Shown here piece after piece: positions 51,345-62,800 of a stretch of 64,000 bases of DNA; position 1 is the stretch's first letter; each line of letters begins with the position of its first letter. Source of the DNA: Pseudoscleropodium purum (Eukaryota; Streptophyta; Bryopsida; Hypnales; Brachytheciaceae). The stretch covers positions 38,378,001 to 38,442,000 of the forward strand of contig OZ017797.1 in NCBI GenBank assembly GCA_963969395.1. The letters are read 5' to 3'. A model generated the notes under the pieces. It searched no databases. It worked only from the letters and a program-made list of their open reading frames with translations, and was not told where the DNA came from. Both the position numbers and the translations under genes were made by a program.

Positions 51345-52838
51345 ATGCCGAACGGGCAGAAGAAGGTTGCGAAGCTAAAACATGGAGAGGGACCATCAAA
51401 CTTGGAAGTAGCTCGCCAAAGTCCTTCAAAAGAATGCAAGAAATTCATGATCGAGCGCATCGTTCAATTTTATGAATCGGAAACAACATTGTCTTTAGAC
51501 AATAAGTACATCAAATATCAAGAGGAGTGCGTGTCTAAATTCAAGGTAGACATGACACAGATGTTGTTGGATGCATTGAATGTGGCGAAGTGGCATGATG
51601 AAATGCATAAAGCGCACTTCACCAAATGTTTGGAGAACAAGGTTCATGACGCTTTGTGGAATTCCAAAGTCATTTTGGTTAAATATGGCAAGGAATATCG
51701 ACCCAATGACGCCTAGTTTGAAAAAGTGATTCTGAAGGCGGACTTATATAGGGGGCGATGTGCTCTATTCGCCGAAAAGCACAATCGAGTTGGTTCAATT
51801 GCTTGGTGGAAAAGCAATGATGGAGTTGCTGAAGCGGAAAGGACCAAACGGCACCTCATAGCACTTCCAAATACAGCACGCTTGATTGCTGTTGATGATA
51901 GAACAATGAGAGGTGGATATGCAATGATTCGAAAGGTCTATATTGAAGGATGTCCAGAAATACTTCCTTATTGGGAGTTTGCGGCAAAGAAATCCATTCA
52001 CCACCAAACTCCACCTGATCCTGCAAAGTTAGAACATCAAAACAAATCAGTGGCTGTTCAAATTCCACACGCGGGTGTGATACGGTTTACTGCGGTGCAC
52101 GGAATGACGTGTGAAGGTTTTGCGTATTGGTGGAATGGTGGAACTCTTCGACAAATGTTGAATATGGATAAGAACTATCCAGACAACATTCAAATCCGTT
52201 TGATGTATACAAATCCAACCGAAGAGGAGGTTGTAAAAGCTCACCGTTTAGGGCGATATCGGAAGAAGCGCACGGAGTTGACATGGGCGTTTATGCATAT
52301 AATGTATGCAGTGCATCTTGCTGGACATTTGTACAATGATCTTTCTCCGGACAACATCTTGTTGCATTTTCCAGAGGATGAGTCACGTGTGTACATTGGA
52401 GTTTGCGATTGAGGCATGACCACCTTAGCTTCTCAACCAATGAAGTCTTTGTACACATTCACATCAGCAGATGAGATGAAACAGACTTTGCAGAGGAGAT
52501 GGTGGGTGGATCCACGTATTGCTTATTTGCATAAAGCAGGTGCAGATGTGGAAGTCATTCCGATGTATTCACGTAAGTTGGAAGAGTATGCCATTCGAAA
52601 AATTGCTCAACGGGTGAATGGAAACAACATGTCAGAGGCGTATTTCAACTTGCTACTTAAAACACCTAGTGCGACACAATTTGCCTTTCATGACTTTGCA
52701 AAAGTGTTTTATGCTTACTTGAAGCGCATTTCTTTGAAGAGTAACGATGAAAATACTAGTTTGGCCCATGTGATTATGCGATTTTCTAATACATATCGTT
52801 GGCCGATGCCAAATGAACATTTCCGCCATTTATATTAG
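51345..52838 (+). pseudogene. Cargo gene C: protein-kinase-like protein, broken by two stops
   Basis: A single frame of 497 codons from ATG 51345 to TAG 52838, with stops TAG at 51714 and TGA at 52410. Kinase-like landmarks lie in the expected order: a Lys in AMIRKVYIEG (codon 197), a hinge-like YWWNGGTLRQML, a catalytic-loop-like YNDLSPDNILL (Asp 332, Asn 337) and VCD-stop-G at codon 355, where the family has DFG. The stop TGA sits where TGG would give DWG, and TAG 51714 would be CAG, so both are single transitions. HRD is replaced by YND. The first ~125 codons are Lys-rich with no known domain, and about 140 codons follow the kinase-like core. The sequence is remote from ordinary plant receptor kinases, so the family is uncertain. 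Confidence 0.65.
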
Positions 52839-53264
52839 ATTGGTAGTGTAGAAGTAGTAGTTGAATAGGTTATATAGGCATTAAAAATTAGTTTAGAAAT
52901 ATAGAGTTGGAATGAAAAAAATTATATGTGCAATTAGCCAAATGTACACAATGTATGGTATTCTATATTAAATTCAATACATTTTGTCCATATTGATTAT
53001 GTTTGTATTTGTGTTGATCTCGATTTTTTAAATAGTATATATATATATTTGAAGTCATAAATTTTTTTAGTTTGCCTTCTGAAAATGAATTGGAATTTTT
53101 TCATAGTTTCAAGACTATCATGGACTTTTAGTCAAACTTTATAATCTTTCAACTTATAAGAGACATTGTTTTAATAACAAATCGCGAACCATTGCACTTC
53201 ATTTAACTTTTAATTGTTTAAAGATTAAGGGAGTGACCGCAGGGCAGTTTGGGTAGGGCGGTCG

Positions 53265-53389
53265 GGGGAAACAAGATCGTCAAAGCGGATGGGGCAGACG
53301 GGCGGGGCGGACGGGGTGACAGACGGACGGGGCAGTCCTGGCGGACGCTGCGGACACAGCGTCCGTGTCCGGACATCGTGTCAACCCTG
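53265..53389. repeat. CGGACG block 5: right terminus of the composite element
   Basis: The last ~70 bp (GGCGGACGCTGCGGACACAG onward to GTCAACCCTG) align with the right end of the small element at 592-894. The left end of that small element is missing here, in keeping with this being one terminus of a larger element. The left flank of the block, from about 53230, is less similar. Confidence 0.75.
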
Positions 53390-53397
53390 ATCACGGT

Positions 53398-53690
53398 ATG
53401 CACTTGTGTATCTACAGCTATGAAGGTAGTCTTGTCACGTGTGATTCAAGTGTAGTTGCCAACTTCACTTGCCAACTTCAATGCAATATAGCAAATGAGA
53501 GACCAATGAAAGCCACTCAAGAGTACATGGAATATATTAAAGAAATCTTGGTTTTAGATTACTAAAACTACTGCGTGACCATATTGTTGTATAATTGGAT
53601 AAGAAAGACACATGATGTTTGATATTCCAACATTTAACGAGATAAATATGACTTTAGCTTGGCAAACTTGTTCAATTAGAGGATAAAGAT
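53398..53690 (+). pseudogene. CACTA transposase-like remnant, right part
   Basis: Continues the frame of 41325-41597. It reads MHLCIYSYEGSLVTCDSSVV, then NIANERPM, YIKEILVLDY, and after a stop NYCVTILLYNWIRK and RDKYDFSLANL. The 'I-x-L-D-Y ... V-x-L-x-x-W ... D-x-Y-x-F-x-L-x-N' pattern resembles the C-terminal region (DUF4216-like) of plant CACTA transposases. At least three in-frame stops (at YQ, VR and IQ positions) match C-to-T decay. Assignment is from pattern memory, not a search. Confidence 0.55.
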
Positions 53691-54433
53691 TAGCTCCTCT
53701 AAGATCACTTGCTTTAGCACGTAGAAGTCTACAAGTACATCAACAACATGTAGAGTGTTGTGAAAGTCCATGTTACTTCGACGATATACATTGTCTTTTA
53801 GAAATTCTATAGGGGACAGAGGTTGCAACATTTGATGCTATCCATGACATGTAATATACAACATTGGTGTTTGTTCAATGTTCCTAGCATGGTACGTAAG
53901 TAGAAATTACTTAAGTAACTAAAACTTTATACCATCTACAACTATTAGATTTGTGTAGAAAAAACTTTGTATTTCATTTTTTTTCTATACCAAATGCACA
54001 CACTACCTTCCAAAAATGGATTGTCCTTTGTTCATTGAAAGTATTATGTAGCACTAATGGTTTGTTTTTTCAATTAGAGAATACACAACGGCATCTATTC
54101 TATTTGAAGAAAGACAATGATAATATTTGTATAAGATTTCTTCTATAGGTTGCCAAGTATAGCGCACACTCCAACTGTTACAATGGACCCATGAGTGAAT
54201 AAAAAGAGGGCAAGAATTCGTGTCATACATTGTTGGTCATGAAAACATTTGTACAATATATCCGTGTTGAAGTCTTCCCTATCTATAACTGTTACATCAT
54301 GCACAAAAAGCAACATGATGGTGAAGTTTACAGTCTTTTATGAACACTAAGATGATTCAAGTATTGTCTCCAAAAGTGTCTAACATTATGCACAAATGTC
54401 TTGTATAATATGGCTATGTCTAATTGCATATTT
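53691..54433. other. Right arm of the CACTA element, non-coding
   Basis: AT-rich with scattered GATGT and ACATC words. No further transposase coding is recognised. Confidence 0.4.
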
Positions 54434-54650
54434 GACAGAACATCTACACGTCTATATTAATGTCTAGGAGGACATTCTGAAGTCCATGATGACGTTTATG
54501 ACAACATCTACACATTTATGTTAATGTCTAGAAGGACATTCTAAAGTTTGTAATGACGTCTACGACAACATCTACATGTCTATGTTAATGTCTAGGAGGA
54601 TATCCAAAGTCCTTAATGACGTCTACAACAACATCTCAATGTCTGAACTG
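54434..54650. repeat. ~64-bp tandem array in the CACTA right subterminal region
   Basis: Three and a half units, starting at about 54434, 54500, 54564 and 54627, each like GACAACATCTACAYGTCTAT followed by GTTAATGTCTAGGAGGACAT. Arrays of this sort in the subterminal region are typical transposase-binding sites of CACTA elements. Confidence 0.78.
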
Positions 54651-55173
54651 ATGTCATGGATTTCTTCATGTAACACTTCAAGCTTGATCTACCATGGTGA
54701 TGTGTCTTGCCACTTCAACATTATTCCAAACCACGTCAACCAATTAGGATTCAAAATGCCAGTTTTCAAGCCACGTCATTGTTTTTTCATTGAAGCCTAC
54801 CCATTCAACTACCCGCCATCTTTTTTTTTAACCTTAGGTAGGTATTTACCATAGCCTACAGTAATTTCCACCAAATTACCAACAGTGAAAATGGGTCAAC
54901 AAAGCTGATGTGTTAGTTGGTGCTTTCCCAGATATTGAAGTGGACACGGGCATGTCCACTTTGGTATCACTAGAAATTGTCTTAGTAGTGGCCACACCAC
55001 TTTTATTTTACTGCCATTTCACAATGCCAAAGTAGACATCGACAAAAATTTATGCTTTTTCCTAAATGTCATCTTTGACACAAGGACATCCACATAGATA
55101 AGTCACGCTACACTTTGGACATTTAGTATTTTGCTCTGGACACCACAACAAACACGAGTTTCTTATAGTGATT

Positions 55174-56280
55174 GGTATAATGTTCAAAATGCAACCTTGG
55201 CATTTATCTCAAATATTCACTTGCACATGCCATCTTAGTATCAAACACAAGTATTTCACATTACATTTGGTCCTAAATGCATCACCAAGGTTCCAAGGGT
55301 TCTTCTTATGACTGTGAGTTACAAGTACACTTAAGGTGGTGACATTTTCTTCCACTTTAAAAGTATGAATGTCATTAATACTATGGTATGTGCTCTTTCC
55401 TTTGAGATTTCATAAGTGGTGCTTGCTACTATGGAGCCTTCACTCTCCACCCTTCACTCTCCACCATCCACTTGCTTTTTTAGTGGAATCACCATTTTCT
55501 AATTGTGATTTTCTAACTTCTAAATGCTCTACTTGTGGGTGTTATCAACTCACCTTCTTCTTTGAATTTTGTTCCAAGTAACTCCTTTAGATCCCATTAA
55601 CTATGTAGGTGTGCAATGGATGCTTGCCAATCATTAGACTCTTGCCAAATTCTAACAACCCTTGACTTGGCTTCCATATGCTTCCATATTACAGGAATAA
55701 CAAAAAATAAACTTAAGGCCCACTAAAGTGAACTCCATCCCCATCTCAAATGGACTTTTGGACACTCCAAAGCTATCTTAGTGGCATCCATCTTTAGAAG
55801 TACTTTTCCTTTCATTCCTTCCATAGACTTCTACCTTGAGACTTTTTTGGTTTCACATTATCCACATATTTGCTTACTTGTCACACCTTCCCCTACTTAG
55901 GACATTGCCTTGGTGCCTTTCTCTTGATGGTCTATTTGCCTTTCTTTTTAATCTTTCTTGCTTTGAAAACTTCAATATGTGGGCACATGTTTCAAGTAGT
56001 TTAATCTTTATTGCTATAAAAGCTTCAATAAGGTGTCATACATGTTTCAAGTAGTTTGCCATTGTCCATTGATAATCAATGATACTCATTATGCATTGAT
56101 ATTTGGGTCAATTTTGAATACAACTTTAATTATAATTTTGAAAATCCATAGTTAATTTAAATGATGCTCAAATACATCTTTTTCTATTAATGACAAGATT
56201 TAGCACAAATTAAAATAGTTTTATAATATAAACCATACTTGGATGCTTATTAAGATAAAACTAGATAAAACCTTTGTGTA
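55174..56280. other. Intergenic DNA right of the CACTA element
   Basis: No gene, RNA or element end was recognised. The sequence is AT-rich with CT-rich patches. Confidence 0.4.
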
Positions 56281-56850
56281 TGAAACTCAAACAATGCATT
56301 AGATTTCCCTTTCATTTGCCAAAAAAGAACATAAAAACTATGAAAAAAATGACAATTTTGGTTGTCCATACCTTCCTTAGATTAGATTTTGATCTAAACA
56401 AAACTTATGCATTCAAGGAACACATTCTTTAGTGCAATGGAATCCTTTTTCATTCACCAAAAGGAGTATACAAAACATTTGGTCAACTATGCTCAACTAT
56501 GCTAAAAAAAAAAGTGCCGATTCTACATGTCCTTATCTTCATTCTAATAAAACTTTGACGTGGCAACTTTGACATGGCAACTTTTGGATATGATATCCAA
56601 ACAACACATTCTTTGAAGTGATGGAACCTCTTTCATTTGCCAAAAGAACATATAAACATTTCGCATAAAAACTATGCTAAACAAGGAGAGTAGAGGCGAT
56701 TTTAGGAGTCAATAACTTTTGCATTCCATATCCAAATTCTGCATTCTTTGACGCGTTGGAATCCTCTTTCATTTGCCGAAAAGAACATGTAAACAATTGG
56801 CACAGAAACTATATGCTCAACAGGAAAAAAGCAGCAATTTTGGGAGTCCC
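56281..56850. repeat. Diverged ~150-bp tandem repeats abutting the methyltransferase stop codon
   Basis: Four imperfect units are recognisable by TTTCATTTGCC-AAAAGAACAT-type text near 56310, 56450, 56630 and 56768, each followed by an AAAACTATGC-like and a GATTTTRGGAGTC-like segment. The last unit appears to run into the terminal exon at 56855. They probably form the 3' untranslated and downstream region. Confidence 0.6.
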
Positions 56851-56854
56851 TGCC

Positions 56855-59800
56855 TTAGCTATGCCAGAGAGACTTTTGACAAGACAGAAGCTTATCTTGT
56901 CCGAAAGGACCGCTTTCCGTTTCCAGCAGTTTTGTCTTCCATCGCAAAGACTTAGCCAGGGCTTGCACTTCGTAGGCCATGCCGTTGGACTCCCGCACCA
57001 GCACCCAGCCTCCAGGGCGGAGAATGCGATCCATCTCCAGCAGAATGTGAGCGATGTTGCACCTGAAAAAGACACAAAATAAATTTTACAACATGAGCAT
57101 GTAATAATCTTGAAAAACACAAAATAAATTTCACAACATGAGCATGTAAGAATCTTGAAAACACAAAATAAATTTCACAACATGAGCATGTAAGAATCTT
57201 GTTACACCAAAGTCCTTGTTAAATCTGGGAGTTGCGTCAAAAGTTTCTCTGTTATTTTATACATGTGTAGATATATTCTTTTTGAAAAAGTCAAATCAAA
57301 TGTCCCTCCAGATAGAAGCTCACACAAACAGTGAAAAATAGAACGAATCTGATCTATTAAGGATTTCTGATGTATTGATTTTATAGGAGTCATAGTAGAA
57401 TTCAATGAATTTGTTGAATTCTAAAATTCATCTCTATTCCCTTGCATTTCATTCATATTCTTTAGGAAGAAAAAAATGGAGGGTTAAATAAGAAGCAAGC
57501 TCTATTGCATGCATTCTCCATGCTAACTTCTATGATGCATCTTATTCTATGATGCTCAAAGGATTTTGTTTCAATTGGTTCGATGAAACTGCTAGTTGGA
57601 AGAATCTGAGGAAGTCATGTACCCATTTATCAACAAGAAGGAAGGAGTGTGCACACAAGCATGATTCTCCTTTTGTATCAATAAGCATTATAAGAGTTGG
57701 CAGATAGCCCATTTGATGAACATACTTAGAAAAAGAATTGGAATGGGGAGAACCTTTTTTGCTCATGGGTGAAGACTCCAACAGCATGCAACATATCGTA
57801 AGTCCTTGGATATGTGTCAAAAGGCTCACACCTGAACACAAGGCAAAGAAAGCAACTTTGATAAAAAAAACTCAGATCGAAACCCCAATTTGGGCAAGAA
57901 GTTTACTCAATGCTAATAGATTGAATGCAAACACTATAAGAAAACCTTGTTATAGGTGACAGATTGACATCAAAAGGGACGGATTTTAGGTGACATCCGA
58001 GGTGACATCCCCAAAGCGCAAAACTACACAAAACTTTGACTACAATCCAATGTGAAAACAAGATGGAATGTGTTCGAAGTGGGAATAAAAACAGGAACAA
58101 CACACCATTACATTTAGGAGAATTCTACTACCTCAGAATTAAGAGAGACTCACCAATCATGTGAAACGCCAATTAGTCCCCGATCGTAAATGATAGGTAG
58201 AGTATTTGGTCCACTAATGGGAACAACATTCATTACCCACCAATCCACTTTCAGGTTCACCAATGCCGTTGCAAATCTGTCAAAAATCATAGAGACCAGA
58301 AATCTTTAGTCAGATGAACATCACAGAAGACCTTTGTTAGCTTGACAAAGTTCTCAATGTTAAGTTAAGATCCATTAGATTTTCATGGTCCTCATATTGA
58401 ATTAATGTTAAGTTTATGAAAATGTAATGCAAATAGTGTTAACTTAACCCCTTCATGCATAAATTCAGTTTGAACTATTGCAAATTTTTGCTTCTACCTT
58501 TGTACAAATATATCATTTACCTCAATTTCATCAAATCGATAAGTAAAGAAGGGCCATCTTTCAAAGATTCATAGTATTACTTTGGATAAATGAGAAGGTT
58601 ATTTGGACAAAACATTCACCTGAAGCCCTTTTTTTCTTATCCAAAATATGAACGTCTCTTAAAGGTTAATATTACAGTGACGTTAGTGTCATTACATCAA
58701 CTTGATATTTCACTTGCAACAGTAAGTCAACACTAAATCAACGTTAATTTAATGCTATCTTAATATACAACTAAGAAATTCTAACTAAGTTAGGCTAAGA
58801 TTCATACCCTCCAAACATAGCTCGCATATCCATGATGTTCCGGAACTGTTCTTTCTGAAGTCCCAGACCTCGAAGGTAGCTGTCCACTACATCGAGCCAA
58901 TAATTCTGGTCTGATTTCAAGACTTCAGGCCTTGCTAAAACTCCAGCATCCATGTCCACACTCCCCAGTCTGAAAGGGGGAGTTGAAAGTCTCGCGGGCC
59001 ATTCTGGGATTTCTCCATCAAATCCATTTTCAGGGAGCAGAGTTATGCAAGGTTGCAATGGAACATACCTACAACAGCCACAACATTTGTGAGAACTCAT
59101 CCTTCTCCATTGTAGCATAACTACACCTAATCGTGACCTGTTTTGCAAAATCGAACACTATAGATTCTTGCACTAAAAAATGTGCCTAAAATGTGCCTAA
59201 AATGTAGAATCTCTATTCAACTCATGGGACACCTAGGGTCGAATTTGGGCACACCTATTTTCAGCACTTTGAAAATTTGTAGTTTATTCTTACTGTGTCC
59301 AAAGCATGCATTCTAAGAGATTATGGAATCCCCTAATGACTCCCAACAAGAGATTATGGAATCCTCTAAGACAACTTGATAAAAGGAACCATGCTCGTGC
59401 TCAAATGCATATTCAAAAGATTTTCAGTGTAGTTACTTTAGATGGAGAGTAAAAAGAAAGACAAAGTCTGACATTCAATATAGAGAGAATGCACGGCACT
59501 TAGTGAATGGCCTATACCTGTCCATTTCCAGTAACCCTTGGTACCTCCAACCTGAGATTGTGCTTGCACTTATGCATAAATTGACAAATTTATTTTGGTG
59601 GATGCTTGAAAGGGTAAACGTCTAGTAGGGATCTTGACATGCGTTATTTTCCACATTTATTGTCCCCACGTGAATCAGAAGGGATCCAGTTGTATTGGAA
59701 GGGTTTCAGTTATCTATTACTAATTTTCAAAAACAATCTTACTATGCTTATATCCAGCACTTAGGAATTCATTACCACTTTAGTTCAAGCACTTAAGGTT

Positions 59801-62800
59801 TAAGGTTTAGGGTCACGGGTTAAGGGCTAAAACCAAAAGAGAAAACTTACCAGGTTTCATCAGGATCAGCAGCTGCATCACACAGCGCAGGGCCCGAGTC
59901 TGATGACCGACTCCTTAAGCAATTATTATTTCGAGGCTTGCGCCAGATGGCAACAAGCCCATCTTTTCCGACTTGTTCCCAGCAAAGTCGTTTTGCCAGC
60001 TCCTCCATTTCTGCAGGAGTATGAAGAGACACTCAGCATCATGCATCACCTCTCAGAGGATCAAGATTTCATAGTTTAAAAATGACCAAAACAATTGATC
60101 ATATTGTGAAAATAACATTACCGATGGGAATAATTTTATATCCCCAGAATCATAGAAAAAATATTGATCGATAAATAAACAAAATAAAAAACAGCAAGTC
60201 CCCACATGACCTACTCAAAACTGCTTAAATAGTATGAGGCCCAATCTGGGCGTCTTGGTCCTTTAAAGTTGAGGATGCTAGGTACCTCTCCAGACATGAT
60301 CTTGATTGTCTTGGGGCGACCACACAAAGAATGCACCAGCTCTGAGTACACGATCTGCCTCAACCAGCAAAATCCCATCTGATTGCACCAGCACAACCCC
60401 ACCACTTCAGCACAAAAAAAATGTAGCCTGCAACCTTGTATTTTAACCTCCAGAGTTTTATAATTCCTCCCCTAAGGTACCCTAAAGACTGAAGTTTCAA
60501 TGTTTAAAAATGACCACTTTAATCAATCAAATTGGTGAAAAATATAAGATCAATCATATATCACAAGCATAACATTCTTGAATGGGAAGTCTGGGGGACT
60601 TTTAAAATACCACTGTAACAAGAATAATTCGTATTACAGTGACATACAATTCAATTGAAAGCTTGCTTTCAAGATTTCCAACAGTGAAAGGAGCCTTGAT
60701 TCATGGGAAGCAAAGGGTCGTTACGTTTCACGTTCAAGAATGTTATGAGGGTCAGTGTAAAAGAATGCATGCGTTGGTCAGATTATAAAATACAAGAGAA
60801 GAACAGAAGGTCTCCACATGGCCCACTCAAAAGTGAGAAAATCGTACCATCACGAGTCCAAGCGATCTGACAGCGAGAACAATGGATCAGATCAAAAGCT
60901 TGGCTGGGAAGTTGTAGTCGGCGTGTTGCCAGAACAGCAACAAGAGCGGGTACACCACGTTCCAGTGCAACTTGGCTTTCATGAGCATCCTTTGGAGCTA
61001 TGCAAAGGGTGAGGACGTCTCGGTCAAACAAGAAGGCTCCGAAGCTTGCAACACCGCAACCGATATCAAGCGCTACGCGGGTTCGGCTGCCATAACCAAT
61101 GCCCGGTAACATCTGCACCAGCATGGCCATTCTTAATTACATAAAGTATGGGAAACCATAATCGCCACTCATTACTGAAATTTGGATGAAGGAATAACTT
61201 GAATTTCTTAACAAATAAAAGTGCATGCATGCTGAATTTTGGCCTGAAAAATGAAGAGAAAATCACTTCCAAAGGTCATATGAGGAGAACACCCATAAAG
61301 ACGAGCGCTAGTTACTTACTTCACCAATGTGATCAAGGTATTGATGAGCACCACGTGCAGATTGAATGTCACCACCCGGAAATAGGAGCTTGTCTTTGTC
61401 AAGTTTAACCCAATTCTCTCCACTCTTCTCAGCCAGTGATTGTGCACGCGGAACATTGTTGAAACGAATCTACATGAAGATACCATCAATATACAAGAAC
61501 CAGATGTTATAAACAATATAAATTTAAAAAGTTTAGAAGAGACCAAACCAACAGATTGTTGAAGTATCTTCACGAAAAATTCAATAACATAAGAGAAACC
61601 CTTTTACGTCCATTTCCAATTTTCATCTAGTGTTTATCATATTATCTTTCAGATCTAAGCGTATTTGATAATTCAATGGAGTACATCCTACCGTCCAACT
61701 CCTACAAACCCAATCATTTTAATTAATTAAAACTTTGAAGTATACAATAAGAGAAACACAAAAATTGAGCATGAGTTCATCCAAAATTTAAAGTTAACGA
61801 AGAAACAAGTGAAATATATTTGAAATATAACCAACCAGACTAATTGCAACCTTGCAAATTATAAGGGTACGGAATGCAAACCTCATTGCGGCTTTTCGGC
61901 CACCGGATGGGCAGTCTGTAGTGCAGAGGCGCAGCAATCAAACAGCACATGGAACGCCTGCGAGGGCAATGACGTTCCCAGATTTCCCCTCTTATGCTTT
62001 CTTTCAGCTCTCCAATCGCACCCGCATTGTCCAGACAAGGAATGTAATCCTTCCAGCGAGGAGCACAGACTTCGAACTGGTATGTTTTTAAGGTTCGGTT
62101 CGCTCCTGAGCTCGTGGAAGAATAATGGTCGGAAACGTCTCCAACGTCCTGCAAGGAACATACAAAAACCTTTAAAAATTTATGGAAGACTAAGCAATCT
62201 TATCCAACATAGCAATAGAGCTGATACAAAAGGAATAACAAACGTGAAACCTAACATATGTCAAGCTATCTTCCAAGACCTTCTACAAATTCCTTGCCTT
62301 TCAAGCATCCACCAAGGAAAAGGTAAAACTGAGTAAACTTGCAAATCTAAGCATGTTTGTCATTCCATTATTTTAAGCAGGGGGCATTTCTGGTCTGCAA
62401 CAGGACGCTATAAAGTAGTTCTGGTCATCCCTGGTCGCTGCAAACACAAATATTGAACCCTAAAGCTTACGAATGACAAATCAATCCTCACAAGAATTTC
62501 ACTTTGCAATGAGTTTCCACTAACCCTTCTTGTGTCCAATTCTCCGGGTATTTTGGATCAATACATGCAACACTCTTCACAATGTAAAATTCGAACCCCA
62601 TCTAACCTACAGATTTTCCACATTACGATAACTCGAATTGCCAAAATTAACTGCGCAAACCACCAAAACCCTACAGCAGGAAGAAGGTGAACAGCTATAC
62701 CAGATCCAACTCAACACCACCTTCATCTCCAATTCCCGCAATATCACCAAAAAAACCTCCATTGGCGTCTAAAACCCCCAAAAACCTCACGTTCACACCT

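Larger units (their letters stand above)
41598..53389. mobile_element. 11.8-kb hAT-type composite element with CGGACG arms and three cargo genes
   Basis: The left end CAGGGTTGAT (41598-41607) and the right end GTCAACCCTG (53380-53389) are inverted copies with one mismatch. The flanks are ATCATGGT (41590-41597) and ATCACGGT (53390-53397), an 8-bp match except for one C/T at a CpG. The left 315 bp align with the complete small element at 592-894. Excising the insert with one flank copy restores the phase of the surrounding CACTA reading frame, independent support for the boundaries. Inside are five CGGACG-rich blocks and three broken genes (42471-45734 -, 49045-50307 +, 51345-52838 +). No hAT transposase (BED finger, hATC dimerisation block) was recognised, so it must move in trans or has lost its own enzyme. 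An alternative is several independent insertions into one another. Confidence 0.68.
39926..55170. mobile_element. CACTA-type (En/Spm) transposon, ~15.2 kb, carrying a nested element
   Basis: The left end is CACTATAAGAAA (39926-39937) and the right end is its exact reverse complement TTTCTTATAGTG (55159-55170). Both are flanked by ATT (39923-39925 and 55171-55173), the 3-bp target duplication expected of CACTA elements. The terminal ~1.5 kb on each side is rich in short GATGTC/GACATC words in both orientations, resembling the subterminal repeats of this superfamily. A decayed transposase-like frame lies in the arms (41325-41597 and 53398 onward) and is split by the hAT-type element at 41598-53389. 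Without that insert the element would be about 3.45 kb, too short for a full transposase set, so it was probably already deleted. The strand of transposase coding is +. Confidence 0.8.

Noticed and set aside
53230..53389. A separate small hAT element at the right terminus
   Set aside because: A possible left end CAGGGCAGTT lies near 53232, but its flank does not match the right flank ATCACGGT, whereas the left flank at 41590 matches in 7 of 8 positions.
57542..57841. 99-residue reverse-strand frame in the methyltransferase gene
   Set aside because: At first it looked like a separate transposon fragment. Exon 57831-57754 lies inside it in another frame and carries the expected [12 protein letters not shown] motif with correct splice sites, so the long frame is spurious.
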